Assembly (NCBI RefSeq): GCF_010389155.1
Contig: NC_057769.1
Span: forward strand, 33,155,548-33,219,547
From: Erigeron canadensis
Lineage: Eukaryota; Streptophyta; Magnoliopsida; Asterales; Asteraceae
Direction: 5' to 3'
DNA: 64,000 bases
In this document: piece by piece, positions 1-12,289 of the stretch
Position numbering within the stretch: the first letter of the stretch is position 1
How the letters are laid out: every line of letters starts with the position of its first letter
Program-made: the position numbers and the translations under genes
Notes under the pieces: generated by a model
Database searches by the model: none
The model's input: only the letters and a program-made list of their open reading frames with translations
What the model was told of the DNA's origin: nothing

Positions 1-803
1 TGGGTTGTGAAGGTTGTAGAAAATCTGGTCACCAAAGTCGTTTTCACCATTCTGAATAGCCAGCCAAGGATGTTTTGCAGATAATGAAGGCAATCGGTCG
101 CAACTTATTGAAGCATGATTTTGTTGCCGCTCCGGCATCATCATCATCTATTAAGATAATGTCGTACAATCTGTAAAATTATAAATGCATACAGCTGGCA
201 TGTTACATAAAGATAGAAGAGAAAAAAATTAAAAAAAAAGTTGCATTCAAATTAATAGCGGTTTCATTCAAAAAAAAATTTAAAATAAAAATTTATTTTG
301 TTTTCAGGTCCCATACACGCTCCCTCTCTCCGTCCAAGCCCTTTAATGCATCGATGGTTACCAAGGACTCGCCATCGACGAGCCCCCTGCCATTGCTAAC
401 CTCATTGACGAGTGTGTCGACGGGTTGGTCGACACACGGTTGGCACCGGACTTGTTGTCTTCATGAATATAGATCCATCGGTCATTCATAAAGCAAAGGT
501 TACGTACTTAGGTGCCACATTAAAGTCGACCAATTCAGCATCCATCGACTATTCGACCATAAAGTGTTGTTGAATGTTGATTGTTTGTGGGCCATTATTC
601 AAAACTGGCCCATCATTCCATAAGTCGAAATGACCCAATCTTGTTTGTTACAAAGCATACAAGTCGAAATGACCCAATCTTGTTTGTTACAAAGCATACA
701 AGCCGTACATCATAGCTCTTTTTAGAACCATGCGAATAGAAATATAGTTTTCTTAACTTGTATTTATTTGTTTAACTTAACTAACAATCAATGTATAAAA
801 AGA
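1..803. other. Intergenic, with old duplicated fragment and 39-bp tandem duplication
   Basis: No intact gene is seen. A perfect 39-bp unit is repeated head to tail at 622-660 and 661-699. The stretch around 430-650 resembles 12,690-12,870: both carry a 'atccatcggtcat' block, then 'gcatccat', then a 'ggcccatcatt' block, in the same order. Read on the minus strand, both could encode a similar short peptide region (an 'ALM.D' core), so they may be fragments of one unidentified gene. I cannot name it. Confidence 0.4.
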
Positions 804-1207
804 CTAGTCTTGTACCCGCACGATGTGGCGGGACATAGTAAAAAAATGCTAGTTAATTAGCGGTACCCGCTCAATTATTGGATTACCGTACCTATGGCTA
901 TGTGTGTTTTAGACAGCGGAAACGACGACGGTTTTGGGGGGCGGTGGCTATGTGTGTTTTAGAGGGAGGCGATTCTGAGGGGATGTATGTGTGTGTTTTG
1001 TTTCGGGGGATGTATGGGTGTGTTTTTTGGTATAATATGTGAGCAGCTTCAGAGAAGGTAAGGGAGGCAAATTGGGCGTAAGGGTATTTTTGATATTTCA
1101 GGATTAAAGTGTTTGGTGGTAGTGTAAATTAAAAGGATAAAATAGGGAATTTAAAGGTAGAGTGTTTAATTTGGAGATGGGTAGTTTGTTTATATAGAGA
1201 GTATAGA
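804..1207 (-). mobile_element. Non-autonomous Helitron (404 bp)
   Basis: Read on the minus strand the element begins with TCTATACTCTCTATATAAAC after a host A. It ends with the hairpin CCCGC-N8-GCGGG, then TACAAGA and CTAG before a host T. A 5' TC, a GC-rich 3' hairpin about 8-12 nt before CTRR, and insertion between A and T without target duplication are Helitron hallmarks. No RepHel coding is present, so it would rely on a helicase/replicase in trans. Confidence 0.75.
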
Positions 1208-1707
1208 TATTTACTTTTTCATTTGTTTGTGTTGTATGAACGAACATGAACTAACCGCATATTAACAAACAAAGTAAAAAAAATTTCATTAGGTAACTAA
1301 ACATTGGGCAAATTGTCACAAAAAATGTTAATTAAATTTAAATTCCGGAATTAAGAAGTAAATTTAAGCATCGTTGGCTTAATAAATGTCGCTAAACATG
1401 TCGTTAAACGACATTTTTCTTGTAGTGTTTACACATGAATATTTTTATGATGTATAATGATTTTTAGTTGAGAAAAATAATTACTTTATATGTATTATTT
1501 ATTTGAACTATAATATTGTGTACTAAAGGTGCAAAATATGAGCTTAATCAGCTCTTAATTTGTAAATGTAATGAATTGTTCGAAACATACACAGTAGCCA
1601 ATTAAGCTAGTCTACAATGTAAAAGCAAAACATAAGGCAACGTTCAAATTAAAAGATAATAATGATAATGATATCACATTATGAGTATAACTTGGTTCAA
1701 ATTATTC

Positions 1708-1801
1708 TAGAGGCGGTACCAGAAAAAAAATTCAAAGGGAGCAAACTTAGAAAACTTATGAAAAAAAAATCTAAAAAGTGGAAAAATGTTAAAAACCTAT
1801 A
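1708..1801 (+). mobile_element. Truncated copy of a hAT-type MITE
   Basis: The sequence starts TAGAGGCGGTACCAG and follows the 5' half of the complete copy at 43,048-43,233 almost base for base (purine-rich 'caaacttagaaaacttatg' core). The 3' half and right terminus are missing. A different hAT-like element starts 40 bp further on. Confidence 0.6.
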
Positions 1802-1841
1802 ACATGTGCCTTGTGGAATGACTACGCCAAACAGTTCCATC

Positions 1842-2632
1842 TAGGGGCGGATGCAAGGCTATAAGAGGGGGGGAGTCAGACCCCACCTAAAGCTAAACCA
1901 GAAGTAACAATTTTAGCCCATCATATAAATTGAACCCAGGTCAAATAAAAATATGACCCCAGTAAAAAGAAAAAAACTTAGAGCCCATCAATAACACAAA
2001 TTAATAACAAGAATCAAGAATTTCAAAAGGCTATTGGACAACCTATTTTACCACTAAAATAGTACAGTATATCAAAATTTCGGTTGATGTTTATTAGACC
2101 ACCAATATTTAGAACATTAGAATGGAATTTTTATTTTTTTCTTTAGACGATATTGCAAATTTTGCTTGAAGGTTATGTTATAGTTTTTACTACTAGGATA
2201 TTATTGAATATATCAAATATACATAACACATTAGATTTATGCCCGTGTCAAACATTATCTCTAGATGACTTATAATGTGTTTTATTAGAACGATAAGTGT
2301 TAAATGTTAATAATTCGAACCCCAGCAATGACATTCAAGGTGGGTACTAGGAAGTATGCTGGAAGTTGGAATTCGCGCACTTCTACAGAGAAGGATTGAT
2401 AACACGCATGCCTACACGCTTAAGAAGTAAATGCATGAAACAATGGAGAATCAAAATTGATATCTATCATCGTTTTTAAAATAAGATACATAATTTAATT
2501 TAGATCGTAGCGTCTTGTGTAGGGCCTTTTTTTCTTCGGCTCGTCCTAGGTCCATGCTTACTAAGAGACGACCTTGTTATTTAGGAAAAAAGGATTAGCC
2601 CCCAGTATTCGAAATTCCTGGATCCGCCACTG
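1842..2632. mobile_element. hAT-like non-autonomous element (791 bp)
   Basis: The left end reads TAGGGGCGGATGCAAGG and the right end, reverse-complemented, CAGTGGCGGATCCAGGAA, an imperfect terminal inverted repeat. The flanks GTTCCATC (1834-1841) and GTTACATC (2633-2640) agree at 7 of 8 positions, the 8-bp duplication expected of hAT elements. No transposase ORF remains inside. The exact superfamily is inferred from termini and duplication length. Confidence 0.65.
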
Positions 2633-3069
2633 GTTACATCAATATGTCTCGGCTAATAATGACAGTAATAAACTTATGATTATTGTACTAAAACTTGCAA
2701 AATATAATACTTAGAACCTTATATCTTCAAAACTATAAGCTTTTATGATTTAATTGTATCAAAATCTAATATTGTTAATATCGTAAACCCGTGTCTAGTG
2801 TTGGGTATGGGTCTACTAAACTCTAAGCATTTATAAATTTGAAATCGATGGTTCAAATAACAAAGTTTTCATAAACTACTCTACAATAGGCTTTACTTTG
2901 TAATTTTTACTCCTTCCAAAATACATGGAGATCGTGAATTCATGATTGCGGTAATTTCGTTCGACAGTTAAGATATATTAATCAATGATCTGTCAATCAA
3001 TCATCGATATATACACACGTAACACCAAGTTATTCTATAATCACCAATTAACTGCCTTCTTTTTTGAAA

Positions 3070-3248
3070 ATGCATAAGATGATGATGAAATCATCATCAA
3101 CATCATGGGAACATTTACCTGCTGAAATCGAAACTGAGATTATAAAAAAAATACTACATTTGAAAAAACTTTGCGAGTGAAACGCGTTTGCAAATGTTTT
3201 CGTGATATTAATGTCGACTACATGACTAAAGATAAATATTTCTTATAA
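3070..3248 (+). pseudogene. F-box protein N-terminus, frameshifted fragment
   Basis: From the ATG at 3070 the frame gives a Met/Ser-rich leader and then WEHLPAEIETEIIKKILHL, a recognisable F-box start. The frame hits TGA just after KKLCE. A one-base shift recovers RVKRVCKCFRDINVDYMT, the expected second half of an F-box, before a stop at 3246-3248. An F-box normally recruits Skp1 to SCF ubiquitin ligases. Nothing resembling a substrate-binding C-terminus (kelch, DUF295, FBA) follows, because a Helitron begins about 120 bp downstream. A frameshift plus truncation makes this a dead fragment. Confidence 0.7.
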
Positions 3249-3371
3249 GAAAATATTATAATTATATCTAATACTTTTACTAACTGATTATATCATCAAT
3301 GTTAAATTAGATATTTACTTTATCAATTTCACACATATATTTTTGATATTTAAATCTATATTTGTAACTTA

Positions 3372-3483
3372 TCTCTATATAAATAAAATTTCATATTTTG
3401 ATAATATATGAGCGCAAAGATATTCATATATGCTTGTCTTTTTATTAATTTAATAATAATTATCATTGTTTTAAATGAGATTG

Positions 3484-3539
<56 letters not shown>

Positions 3540-3975
3540 TTTTAGGTAAAATAAAACAAGTATTAAAGTAAAACAAATTAAAAAAATAGGTTTCTTTTCA
3601 CTGGTGATCACCGTGCATCATGAAAATCATCGTGCATCGATTGTTTCGTGAATCTTCGTGCATCAATTTAACCATGATCTAAAGGTCAAGATCTTGTCTT
3701 ATTTGTTTTACTTTAATACTTGTTTTACAATACCCAACCCCTATATATATATATATATATATATATATCATAGAAAAGGAATTTACAGTGTCATTAGTCA
3801 CACTTTAACATATTTAATACATGTATATATTATATATTATAAATTATAATTTTATTATTTGCATCAGTTGTAAACTGACTATTTTTTATATTATTATAAC
3901 TATAAATAATAATGTATTTATCAGTTAATTTTAGTTTACGTTCCCAGTCTCGCACAACGTGCGGGTTTAATCTAG
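3372..3975 (+). mobile_element. Non-autonomous Helitron (604 bp) with nested MITE
   Basis: The 5' end is TCTCTATATAAATAAAATTT after a host A. The 3' end has the hairpin CGCACAACGTGCG, then GGTTTAAT and CTAG at 3972-3975, followed by a host T. Inside lie two long (TA)n tracts that bracket a separate inverted-repeat element. Confidence 0.7.
3537..3743. mobile_element. MITE inserted in a TA microsatellite
   Basis: The ends form a long terminal inverted repeat: AAACAAGTATTAAAGTAAAA near the left end is matched by its reverse complement near the right end, inside arms of about 40 bp. It is flanked by (TA)n on both sides (about 3489-3537 and 3742-3768), so target duplications cannot be delimited. 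It is nested in a Helitron. The superfamily is unknown; a mutator-like TA-rich duplication is possible. Confidence 0.65.
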
Positions 3976-5299
3976 TAAGATATATATTTGTCATTTTTTC
4001 TTAGAAGGTTAAAAGATATACTGGATTAAATAAGAAAAAATAATAAAAACATTTATATTTTTTTTTGTTGAATACGAATCACCTCTAGCTAGTTTTGGAA
4101 GTCTATTATTATAATTGCTAATGTGTAGATGACATTTATTTGTTGTACCCTGCACTAATTGGTTGTAGAGTTGGTTATATATATGTTTTGTAGTTATATA
4201 CAAAGTATATATACTGCCTTTACATAAAGTTTAAAAATATTCATTGTGGCATATAAGTACATCAATGTGTATTCAGTTAGTCGTCATGTTTGGTATTATG
4301 TTTGTCCAAGACTCCAAGTTAAGTTTGATCTATTTATAACGTTATCAAAATATTAGTTTACTGCTATTGAGTTGTATGTAAACAATTGCACGTTAAAACT
4401 TGATGAGTCATGTTAATTAGTCATACAAGTTGTCGCATCATTTTGCTTTTCATAAAACTTGATGTCACTTTAACTATTTATAAATAATAATAGAAAATTA
4501 GATACACTAAATTCTGAGCAATCTTTGACGTATCAAATTTTTTTTATTAAAATATATAGAATATCAAAAAATTAAGTATTATCCAAATAAATTTGATAAT
4601 TGTTAAGATTTTATTTCCAAATATATATGAGATGGGGGTTACGGTTGTACTTGGTTTGTACGAAATTAACTGTTCCTAAATAGTTAAAGATATTTTTTAA
4701 ATGATTTATATGGTAATTAATAATTATGTATATCATATAATATAATATAAATAATAAAAAATATTTTATTAGTATATGAGAAAGATACAAATTAGGATAA
4801 AGACTAAAAGTGACACGTGTTGCTCAAATATTATGTCACGTGTCGATCAAAGAATACTATAATCATATTTTAGTTTATTAGTAGACGTACTCATTTAGAT
4901 ATTAAATATATAGTTCCAATGTATAGTATTATATAATCAGGATAATTTTTAAAACAAGAATGTTTGTTTTATTTTCAATCCCAAAGGCTTCTAATAATAT
5001 GTTAGTTCGTTTGTGTATGGTTCATGAACACAAATGAACAAAATGCTAACAAACATAATTCATTATGGAATGAACACGAACACAAATACATACGGTTTTC
5101 TATTCATTGTTTATTAGCTCATTAATTAGTTAAACAAACATATATGAACAACTACTCATTAGTTATCGTTCGTTTTATTTGCAACCCATCTTTATTTATT
5201 GTAAATGGATTCAAGTGGCTCATTTTCGCTAAGGTTGATGGGTGGATGCTCGTCGTCACTATCGTCGATGTTCTTAGGTTCCCCATCGACACCGATGAA
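3976..5299. other. AT-rich intergenic DNA
   Basis: No gene is supported. There are short AT-rich ORFs without homology, a 'gtgacacgtg/cacgtgtc' inverted pair near 4810-4845, and a run of 'gttcatgaacac'-type repeats near 5000-5150 that recurs near 1,220 and 13,270. Confidence 0.4.
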
Positions 5300-6645
5300 C
5301 GCAATAAACTTCGGTTTATCTTTCAAAACCAACCAATTAAGGATCTTACATTATAAACTCCACATGGTAATATGGTATGCCTTTATTCGAGCTTGTTCCA
5401 TGACTTGGGAGTCGTTCTCGCCACCTATTATACATGTTCCAAATAGAGTTGAACTTTCCGGCTTATTATTTGACTAGACGTCATTTACTAGTTATATGAT
5501 CATCGAGTCCACGTTTGAGTTATGCACGAGCATTGTAGCCTGCGAAAATCTTATTTCAAAAGTTTGAGTTATGCACGAGCATTGTAGCTTGTGAAAATCT
5601 TTTTTTTTTATATAGTCATATGATCGGGTCGACGTTTGAGAACGCAATGTGTAACTATATTAAGCCATTTTGAAAGAAGTTTTGTCGTGCTTTTAATATT
5701 TGTTTGAAATAGAACTTAAAAAGAAAAAACGAAACTATAATTTAAGATAGTTGATTGTGCTACAAACTATATAAACTTTTCAAAAGAATCAAATGCATCA
5801 AAAGAATCAAATGCATCAAAATTAACAAATAAGGATCGATATTGATTGATCGTCTATATACACAACATACTCTTTTATATAATGGCATCTAACACAACAT
5901 ACATATTACATACATGTCAAATATAACAAGATTGAAAAGAAATTGCAGCTGGACACACGCCCCAAATATAACAACGTACCCAGACTCGAATTAGAATTTC
6001 TCTTTGAGTGTTTGACCAAAGTTCAAATATGCAACCATTGCATCTAGCTATATATATGAAACTTCCTATTTTTGCTTGCTTAATTTGTCCCTTTTATTAG
6101 AAGAATAAAGTGAACGGAAAGTGACCTGAGAATTCTCCTAATTATGAGATGAAGACATGCGACAAATTCAGAAGGCAAAATTAAGAAAGATAATTAATGG
6201 AGACCACATATCATTTTTTTTGTATTTTTTTAAAGGATTTTTAAACTAATTTTTAAAATGATTTATCATTTTCCACTTAATATATCACATTCCGTTCACT
6301 TTATTCTTCTAATAAAGTGGACAAAGCAAGCAAAAATATATAGGAAGTTTCATTTAGCTAGATGGTTGCATATTTGGACTTTGGTCAAACACTCAAAGAG
6401 AAATTCTAATTCGAGTCTGGGTACGTTGTTATACTTGGGGCGTGTGTCCAGATGCAATTTCTTTTCAATCTTGTATGTAATATGTATGTTGTGTTATATG
6501 CAATTTCTTTGGAACAAGTATAATAGGTGGCGAAAAACGACTCCCAAGTCATGGAACAAGCTCGAAAGGCATACCATGTTGAAACTTGACAAAAGTTTAC
6601 AATGTAAGATGCTTGGTTGGTTTTGAAATATAAACAAAAGTTTTT
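5300..6645. repeat. Large interrupted inverted repeat
   Basis: Two pairs of inverted arms share one centre: about 5300-5440 with 6510-6645, and about 5885-6122 with 6286-6500. For example 'ccatgacttgggagtcgtt' (left) reappears inverted as 'aacgactcccaagtcatgg' (right). The left side carries an extra ~440 bp between its two arm segments. Arms are clearly similar but diverged. Short open frames in the arms lack recognisable domains. A transcript could fold into a long hairpin. Confidence 0.75.
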
Positions 6646-6725
6646 CATGGATTTGATCATTTAAGCAAAATGTAGTCTTCTTTTAAATCTTGAATTGTTC
6701 AAATAATGGCATCCTTGACTTGTGC

Positions 6726-6958
6726 TATTACAAGACAAATGTGATTGGCACCGTAAAAATGCTAGGACTTGCCAAAAGAATCAATGCAAGGTTACAAGTA
6801 CAAGTGAGGTTTATGGAGACCCTCTTGGGGATACTCAAAAGGAATCGTATTGGGGACATGTGAATCCGATAGGTGTTAGAAGTTGTTAAGATAAAGGGAA
6901 AAGAACAGCTGAAACATTAATGATGGACTACTTTCGAAACGAAGGTGTTGAGGTGATT
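6726..6958 (+). pseudogene. UDP-glucuronate decarboxylase (UXS) fragment
   Basis: Translation gives YKTNVIGT, then [10 protein letters not shown], then after a frameshift [25 protein letters not shown], a TAA stop in place of the catalytic-region Tyr, and GKRTAETLMMDYFRNEG. These match the central region of UXS enzymes, NAD-dependent short-chain dehydrogenases that make UDP-xylose. In an active enzyme the SCYDEGKR motif supplies the catalytic Tyr and Lys; here the Tyr codon is the stop. The N-terminal Rossmann part and the C-terminus are absent and the neighbouring DNA is repeat. This is a non-functional fragment next to the inverted repeat. Confidence 0.85.
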
Positions 6959-7049
6959 TTGTGCAAAGCAATTATAGAGCTTTTGTATTTTGTTACACTC
7001 CTGCCTTTAAAAACCTTTGATATGATAAAATACTAGCAAAGAGGCCGGT

Positions 7050-8061
7050 TGTTGCCGGAGAGGAGGTTTCAGTTGCCATTGACGGGGAGGAGGTTTCAGT
7101 TGCTGTTGACGGGGAGGAGGATTCCGTTGTTGTCGACAGAGATGAGGTTTCTGTTGGTGTCGACGGAGAGGAGGTTTCTGTTGGTGTCAACGGAGAGGAG
7201 GTTTCTATTGCTATCGACGAAGAGGAGGTTTATGTTGCTGTTGACAGAGAGGAGGTTTCTGTTGCTGTCGATAGGGAGGAGGTTTATGTTGCTGTCGACG
7301 GAGAGGAGGTTTTCGTTGCTGTCGACGAAGAGGAGTTTTCCGTTGCTGTCGACGGAGAGGAGGTTTATGTTACCATCGCGGAGTGGAAGTTTTTGGTGTT
7401 GACGGATATGAGGTTTCTGTTGCTGTCGACGGAGAGGAGGTTTATGTTGTTGTCGACGGAGAGGAGGTTTCTGTTGCTGTCGGCGGAGAGGAGGTTTCTG
7501 TTGCTGTCGACGGAGAGGAGGTTTCTGTTGTTGTTGACAGGGAGGAGGTTTATGTTGTTGTCGACGGAGAGGAGGTTTCCGTTGCTGTCGATAGAGAGAA
7601 GGTTTCTGTTACCGTCGCGGAGAGGAGGTTTTTGCTGTTGACGGATATGAGGTTTCTGTTGCTGTCGACGGAGAGGAGGTTTCTGTTGTTGTCGACGGAG
7701 ATGAGGTTTCTGTTGCTGTCGACGAAAAGGAGGTTTCTGTTGCTGTTGTTGAAGAGGATTCTGTTGTTGCTTCGAATATAGCTCAAATCTAGGTCAGTTC
7801 GTTATGGATTTAATATTTTTACGGTTGGATCTCTGTTTCTATGATTAGTACTTGTTTTTATGGATATGGATCTGTCATTTCTATGATTAGTAATTGTGTG
7901 TATGATACTTGAAAAGGAGGTTTTCGCTGTTGTCGACGGAGTGGAGGTTTCTGTTGTTGTTGACGGAGAGGAGTTTTTTGTTGCTGTCGCCGGAGATGAG
8001 GTTTTTGTTGATGTTGTTGAAGAGGATTCTGTTATTGCTTCGAATATAGCTCAAATCTAGG
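7050..8061 (+). repeat. 27-bp minisatellite encoding a 9-residue repeat
   Basis: About 27 copies of a 27-bp unit (GAGGAGGTTTCTGTTGCTGT plus CGACGGA) fill 7057-7785; a smaller block lies at about 7914-8030. The unit length is a multiple of three, so three forward frames and reverse frames stay open. The frame giving EEVSVAVDG repeats runs in from upstream without a Met and shifts near 7380. Both blocks end in the same tail, EDSV.ASNIAQI then stop (7748-7791, 8021-8061), followed by about 110 bp of near-identical DNA, so the whole 3' segment was duplicated. It may be the repeat tail of a decayed gene; I recognise no family and do not call a gene. Confidence 0.8.
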
Positions 8062-8299
8062 TCAGTTCGTTATGGATTTAATGTTTTTACGATTGGATCT
8101 CTGTTTCTATGATTAGTACTTGTTTTTATGGATATGGATATGTGGTTTCTATGATTAGTAATTGTGTGTATAATACTTGAAGTTTGGATCGTTTTGGTTG
8201 ATTCCAATATTTGGTTTTACGATAGATCTGTTTGTTTGATACTTAATTGGATGATATAATGATTTTGATTTTGTGATTTGTATATATGATTTGTATATT

Positions 8300-8725
8300 G
8301 TGAGTTTATCGAGAGAGAGAGAGAGTGGGAGAGAGGGAGGGGGTGGGAGGGTTTGTGGAAGCTTTTTGCCGGAAATTATTATTTTAGAATGACGTCCGTA
8401 CAATCATTATCGGAAAATTAAAGTAATGTATATATAGTGACGTCTGTACGTGTTGTAAATATATTTTTTACTTCTTATCTCGAAAAATGAGTTGTTATCT
8501 TGTCAGAGAGAGAGAGGGGTGGGGGGAGGGAGGGAGGGTTTGTGGAAGCTTTTTGCCGGATAAACCAAAAACCCGTCAGAAAATTATTATCTGTGACATC
8601 CGTACAATCATTATCGGAAAAGTATTGTATATATAGTTAGGTCCATACGTGCTATAAATATATATTTTTTCTTTTTATCTAGAAAAGTGAGTTGTGTACT
8701 TGTGAGAGAGATAGAGAGACGAGTG
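8300..8725. repeat. Direct duplication of a ~200-bp segment
   Basis: A GA-rich block followed by 'gtttgtggaagctttttgccgg', then 'tccgtacaatcattatcgg' and 'tatatatagt', occurs at about 8310-8480 and again at about 8500-8700. A partial third GA-rich start with 'ggccggaaaaa' lies near 8705-8750. No coding function is seen. Confidence 0.65.
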
Positions 8726-9009
8726 TAAAAATGGTGGCCGGAAAAATAAACAAACCATCGGAGAAGTGGTAAATATTAAATCAAATAAATAACTCAGTAA
8801 TTTTCAAAAAAATAAGTAACTCGGTAATATTTTAACCCACTTACAACGTTGTTCTTGGCAACAAACGTCGTTTTTAACCCACTTACCACTTTGATTTTGC
8901 TTTCACACATCATACCACAACACGATTATGTTCAGGTTCAGGGTTTATTTGGGTCCACTAGTTATTTTAACTATTTTTTTCATGATCACATTTTAATATG
9001 GCTCCTGAT

Positions 9010-9110
9010 TTAAGGAAAAAAAAAGATATATAAGGAAAAAAAAAGATATATAAAGAAAAAAATAAATATATAAATAGATAGATATATAAGGAAAAAAAAA
9101 AAGAAAACAA
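9010..9110. repeat. A-rich tandem repeat (~22 bp unit)
   Basis: The motif 'taaggaaaaaaaaagatata' is repeated imperfectly about four times. Simple-sequence DNA with no feature attached. Confidence 0.6.
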
Positions 9111-9366
9111 GATCTAGCATAAAATAGCAAGTAGTATTGTTTCCTTATCTTCTCCGACCAGCCAAGTCTACTTAAGCTCCACTCATTTCCTCCATATTAC
9201 TCGTAAATTTCTTTAATTCCAGCATGTGTTGTCCTTAACCGGTTTCGTGTTAGAGATCTTATTTGCTGAACAAACTTAAATCCTCCATAAGGAACCTCTA
9301 TTACCTATTTTGTAAGTCAATAAGGTGCGACAAAGTGAGTAACACCCGATACTACTGTCTTCCACG

Positions 9367-9565
9367 CAGGTGTGTGCCTAAATGAGGGGCAAAAGAGGGT
9401 TAATGCCCCCTTCAAAATTCAAAATTTGTTATATATTTTTAAATTTCTGATGGATTTTAAAAGTTATCTTATAGATTTTTAACATTTTGCCATCTTTTAG
9501 ATTTATATTTCATGGATTTTTTAATTTTGTCCCTTACAAGATTTTTTTTTCTGGTACCGTCTCTG
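9367..9565 (-). mobile_element. hAT-type MITE with perfect 8-bp target duplication
   Basis: The element is flanked by CTTCCACG at 9359-9366 and 9566-9573, identical 8-bp duplications. Its right end, reverse-complemented, reads CAGAGACGGTACCAG, matching the left end of the copy at 43,048, and the interior aligns with that copy in opposite orientation. No ORF. The perfect duplication fixes both boundaries. Confidence 0.8.
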
Positions 9566-9573
9566 CTTCCACG

Positions 9574-11194
9574 TGTTATGATTTCTAATAAATAATAATA
9601 CTGTTTACGACCGTTAATGTGGTTGATTGAGATGTAGACAATTACCTCTACTTAAGTACTTAACGTAGCGATACCGCTTTCTGTTTCTCCTTAAGATACT
9701 TGATGTAGAGATGTTAACTACTAACTACTAATTTGATGTTAAAAAAAACTTATATATTCATAAAGGTGAGAAATAAACCCATGAGATAGAAAAAAAAGCC
9801 AAAAAGGTCCCGTTAACTACTTGATCTAATATGAACGGTGAGATTCACATGGGTTAAATGAATAGCAAATGTTAAAATTTTGTTTACAACGGTAAATTTC
9901 AAAGGCAATAGGATAGCTCTATACTAAAAAACATGTTATTGAGAGGATGGTGAACGAAAATGTAAACGGTGTGATCAAAGAGATTCTATGTTTTTGATGG
10001 CCCAAAATGGGTAGCAATGATGAGAGCCAAAATACGGCGCATAAATCATGTCACGTGACCATACACACCGCTTTATTGTGATATGATATGCAACTAGATT
10101 TGAATCCCGCGTAAAACGCAAGCTTTTTAATATAAACTTTTGTATTTATTTTCGATTAGGTGATAAAAACGACACTCGTAAAATTAGAATTTGCATATGG
10201 AGAACCATGGTTGAAGAGGTTTAGCGGAATTTTGACAATTGCTTAAGTTTATGGTGATTGTTGTTTTTATATGTGTAGTTATACCTCAACTTACCCTTCT
10301 TTATTTGTTCACGTAAAAAGACGGCTTATAATTTTGTATCCGACACCTATTTTGTTTGTATTTAAACTGTTTATCTTTCTTTACATGCTAAGGACATTAC
10401 ATTGTTATTTTACAAAATTAACATATGCTCAAGTAATTTGACATAATTATAAGCGGTCAAAAAAACCAGTCCGTATTTACTAAGTTTTTTTTAACAAAAC
10501 TGATTATGTATACCTTTTTTTATTACACCTATAAAGTTATAAAACTGATTATGTATAATTTGACATAATAAAACTGATGGTTGGGCCAAAAATATATACT
10601 TTTTAATAGCGTATAATATCAATATTACACAAATATAACAAGTAAATAAAAGTCCACTGTCTTTGTTTTTTAGACAAATAAGAGTCCATTTTCTAAAATT
10701 TATATTAGATCATCACATCAAAATTTTTTATCATTCATATGTTCTTTACTTTATTGTAAAACGGTTAGAGTTAAATTAAAAAAAAAAAAAAAGACACTGT
10801 CTTCACCTCTCCAATTACTTGTTCCGGCCTCGAGTGAGTCTGTTTAAAACTTCCGTCGTGTTTTGACATACTCCTCTTCCACGTAACTTTCATGAATATT
10901 GAACATATCAAACTTGTAATACCTGCCATTTGAGTCGGTAAATGTTACGGGACTAATAAATTGGAATAAGTCAAATTTTGAGCTACGTGAACTTTGGTGA
11001 ATAAAATTTAGGCATGCGAATAGTTGCTGGAAACGTTTTCAATATATAGTTATTGCGTGAACAAAATATTTGAACGAGTCTAGAGTCATAAAATTTAGCT
11101 AAACGAATCACTTTTCGGGAAAAATTAGAGCTAGCCGCGAGAGTGTTTTGGTGAAAACAAAACCCTTCCACCAATTCTTTCCCTTCTCCCAATA
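9574..11194. other. Intergenic; Helitron 3' terminus at 10,094
   Basis: No gene is supported. On the minus strand GCGTTTTACGC forms a hairpin followed by GGGATTCAAAT and CTAG at 10,094-10,097, then a host T, a typical Helitron 3' terminus. I could not find its 5' TC end. Confidence 0.5.
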
Positions 11195-11480
11195 TCTATA
11201 TTTATATTTACACTATATTATAAAGCAAATAAGATTTTATTAAATTTTAAATTTCAACTTTTAACAATTAATTTCAACAACTCATCAAAATCACATTATA
11301 TAAATAACCTAAACTACTCGCCGCTGACTACCACCAATAATTGCTCACCACTACCGCCACCACCGTCAATCGTTGCGCACCACCATTACCTGTGCCATCA
11401 CCCACCGCCATTACATTGCCATCACACAGCCGGCACCCCACCGTCGTTGTCATTACACCGTCTCATCACAAGGGTTCTAG
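11195..11480 (+). mobile_element. Probable Helitron relic (286 bp)
   Basis: It starts with TCTATATTTATATTTACACT after a host A and ends in CTAG before T. It contains the CCACC-rich internal stretch also present in the complete Helitrons at 28.9 and 29.9 kb. The 3' hairpin is poor, so it is either decayed or the end is misplaced. Confidence 0.4.
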
Positions 11481-12289
11481 TAATCCATAAATAAGGTGTC
11501 TTAAAATTTTGAATGTTTTTAGAATTTATGGGCAACCCCTTTCTCTTTCTAAAAAATGTCTTGGTGTTTTTTATTTTGTCATTTGACTTCATTCACTCCA
11601 TTATACATTTCTACCTAATATACTTATAATACCTTTTTATAAAATAAATTACTCCACACCGTAGCTGCAACCATATCATAGCTGCATCCTGGAAACATCC
11701 TTCTAATCAATTATAAATATATACTACGCATTAATATTATATCTCTACACATCTCTACTCATCTCCCGTAGTTTGTAACATTGACCATCCATGCATAATT
11801 CATATAACTTCAAGAAACCTATGCGATTACATTACAATTACAAACCATATAGTTTCAATAAAAACTGTTCATCAAGTTATTGTGCAAAAGTTTTATTTAT
11901 AAAAGTTATGGAATAAGCTTTTATTCCGATAGTAAAAACCATTTAAAAGACTTTTTTTTTACCAAAAAAATCATTACTTAGCAAATATATAGATGAGAGA
12001 GAGTGTTTATTTTCATATCTACTCCAATGGTAAAAAACCTTTTGAAGATTTTTTTTATTTTTTACCAAAAAAAGGCTTTTGATTAAGTTATCGTTGGAGT
12101 AAGCTTTCACACTTTTGGATACTAGTTGTTATTACAATTACATTACAAACCATATCTACAGTCTATTATTTATCCATAATACAAAAAAATATTTAAAAAA
12201 TAGTATGTGAGAGGCTTTTCATTTGGATGGATACGTGACAACTCCACAATTACTTTTCCCATAAATATGTAAGGAGGAAGTGAAGATGG

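Noticed and set aside
7049..7786. Several long ORFs on both strands in the minisatellite
   Set aside because: They arise because the 27-bp unit is a multiple of three; no start context, domain or consistent frame through the array supports a gene.
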